From the NCBI GenBank assembly GCA_003222235.1, contig QHVD01000324.1:1-6978 (forward strand): a stretch of 6,978 nucleotides of DNA, given 5' to 3'. Position 1 is the first letter of the stretch. The number at the start of each line of letters is the position of its first letter. Both the position numbers and the translations under genes were made by a program. The stretch is from Gemmatimonadota bacterium (lineage in GTDB: Bacteria; Gemmatimonadota; Gemmatimonadetes; Gemmatimonadales; GWC2-71-9). Below are positions 6,247 through 6,978 of this stretch, piece after piece. Below the pieces are notes generated by a model. The model ran no database searches. It saw nothing but the letters and a program-made list of their open reading frames with translations, and was not told where the DNA came from.

Positions 6247-6951
6247 ATGACCACCGGCCAGCAGATCTTCGACCTCGCCACGCCCCACGTGGGCGAGCCC
6301 TACGTATTCGGTGCCGTCGTTGCCAAGGACAACCCTAACTGGCACGGGCCCTGGGACTGCGCCGAGTTCGTGTCGTGGTGCGTGTACCAGGCCGCCGGCA
6401 CGCTGTACGGCTGCAGCAACGACAAGGCGAAGCCGTCGCTGGCGGACGCGTACACGGGTTACTGGGCGCGTGACGCCAGGGAACTTGGCCACCGCATCAC
6501 CGTCGCCGGAGCCGCGCGGACCCCCGGGGCTGCAGTCCTGCGGGTCCCGCTTGCCGGCCAGGTCATCGGCCACATCGTCATCTCGGATGGCAAGGGCGGC
6601 ACCGTGGAAGCGCATTCGACGAACCGCGGCGTGATCCGCGATACGCTCGACGGCCGCCGCTGGGACATGGGCGTCCTGGTCCCGGGGATCGACTACTCCA
6701 GAGACCCGGAGCCCCGGAAGGTCGCAGCGCCGGCCGTGCTGTACCGGCTGACGTCGCCGCGCATGAAAGGCCCCGCCATCCGCCAAATCCAGGAAGCGCT
6801 CAGGGCGCGCGGCCTCGACCCGGGAGAACCGGACGGCATCTTCGGCGGGCAAACGTTCGCTGCGGTTCGGGCCTTCCAGCTCACCCACGGGCTGGTGCCC
6901 GACGGGGAAGTCGGCGCGCAGACCGCCGCCGCGTTGGCAGTGACGCCGTGA
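6247..6951 (+). CDS. NlpC/P60-like cell-wall hydrolase with C-terminal peptidoglycan-binding domain, no signal peptide
   Basis: The protein has 234 residues. The N-terminal part (about 1-150) has the papain-like NlpC/P60 or CHAP pattern: GEPYVFGA (16-23), catalytic Cys38 in GPWDCAEFVSW, and catalytic His109 in GHIVISDG, with Glu121 and His123 (EAHS) as candidates for the third polar residue. A linker (about 151-165) leads to a peptidoglycan-binding domain of the PG_binding_1 type (about 166-232): MKGPAIRQIQEALRARGL, EPDGIFGGQTFAAVRAFQ and the closing GAQTAAAL. The expected activity is cleavage of stem-peptide bonds in peptidoglycan, but endopeptidase and amidase cannot be told apart here. No signal peptide or membrane segment is visible, and no other in-frame start just upstream would add one. 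Secretion by a holin, an injection system or lysis is therefore possible, as for phage endolysins. The ribosome binding site is weak. No phage structural gene is visible within the window. Confidence 0.85.
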   Translation: MTTGQQIFDLATPHVGEPYVFGAVVAKDNPNWHGPWDCAEFVSWCVYQAAGTLYGCSNDKAKPSLADAYTGYWARDARELGHRITVAGAARTPGAAVLRVPLAGQVIGHIVISDGKGGTVEAHSTNRGVIRDTLDGRRWDMGVLVPGIDYSRDPEPRKVAAPAVLYRLTSPRMKGPAIRQIQEALRARGLDPGEPDGIFGGQTFAAVRAFQLTHGLVPDGEVGAQTAAALAVTP

Positions 6952-6978
6952 CTGGACGCGGCTCCCCTGCGCAGAGGG

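Overview
The window is a GC-rich bacterial chromosomal segment. Exported proteins whose signal peptides end in an -xAQ or -xGQ type cleavage region, the strong G/C third-position bias and the gene types suggest Gemmatimonadota or a similar high-GC soil or aquatic phylum. This assignment is inferred from composition and protein style, not from a marker gene.

Layout. (1) Positions 1-216, minus strand: the N-terminus of an exported helical-repeat (TPR-like) protein that runs off the left edge. It has no ATG start. (2) Positions 404-1399, plus strand: an exported protein that joins an alpha-helical, Spy/CpxP-like charged region to a C-terminal Rid (YjgF/YER057c/UK114) domain. The Rid domain lacks the residues needed for imine deamination. 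(3) Positions 5977-1426, minus strand: a tight three-gene operon. It encodes two ABC exporter half-transporters (14-base overlap), then, 21 bases later, an exported two-lobed retropepsin-like aspartic protease. A plausible extended -10 promoter and a GTG start with a purine-rich ribosome binding site lie upstream. A 35-codon ORF ends in a 4-base GTGA overlap with the first exporter gene. (4) Positions 6092-6200: a 109-base element with perfect 20-base terminal inverted repeats, an internal 14-base palindrome and an imperfect 7-base flanking repeat. It resembles a MITE and sits in the divergent intergenic region. (5) Positions 6247-6951, plus strand: a cell-wall hydrolase with an NlpC/P60-like Cys/His catalytic domain and a C-terminal peptidoglycan-binding domain, with no signal peptide.

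How the genes may work together. The two half-transporters very probably form a heterodimeric type IV (MsbA/lantibiotic-exporter style) ABC exporter. The protease encoded directly behind them probably acts outside the cytoplasmic membrane, so export followed by extracytoplasmic proteolysis or maturation of a peptide is a reasonable hypothesis. No RiPP-modifying enzyme, C39 peptidase domain, HlyD-type adaptor or convincing precursor gene is visible, so the substrate is unknown. No tRNA, rRNA, CRISPR array, transposase or integrase was seen.
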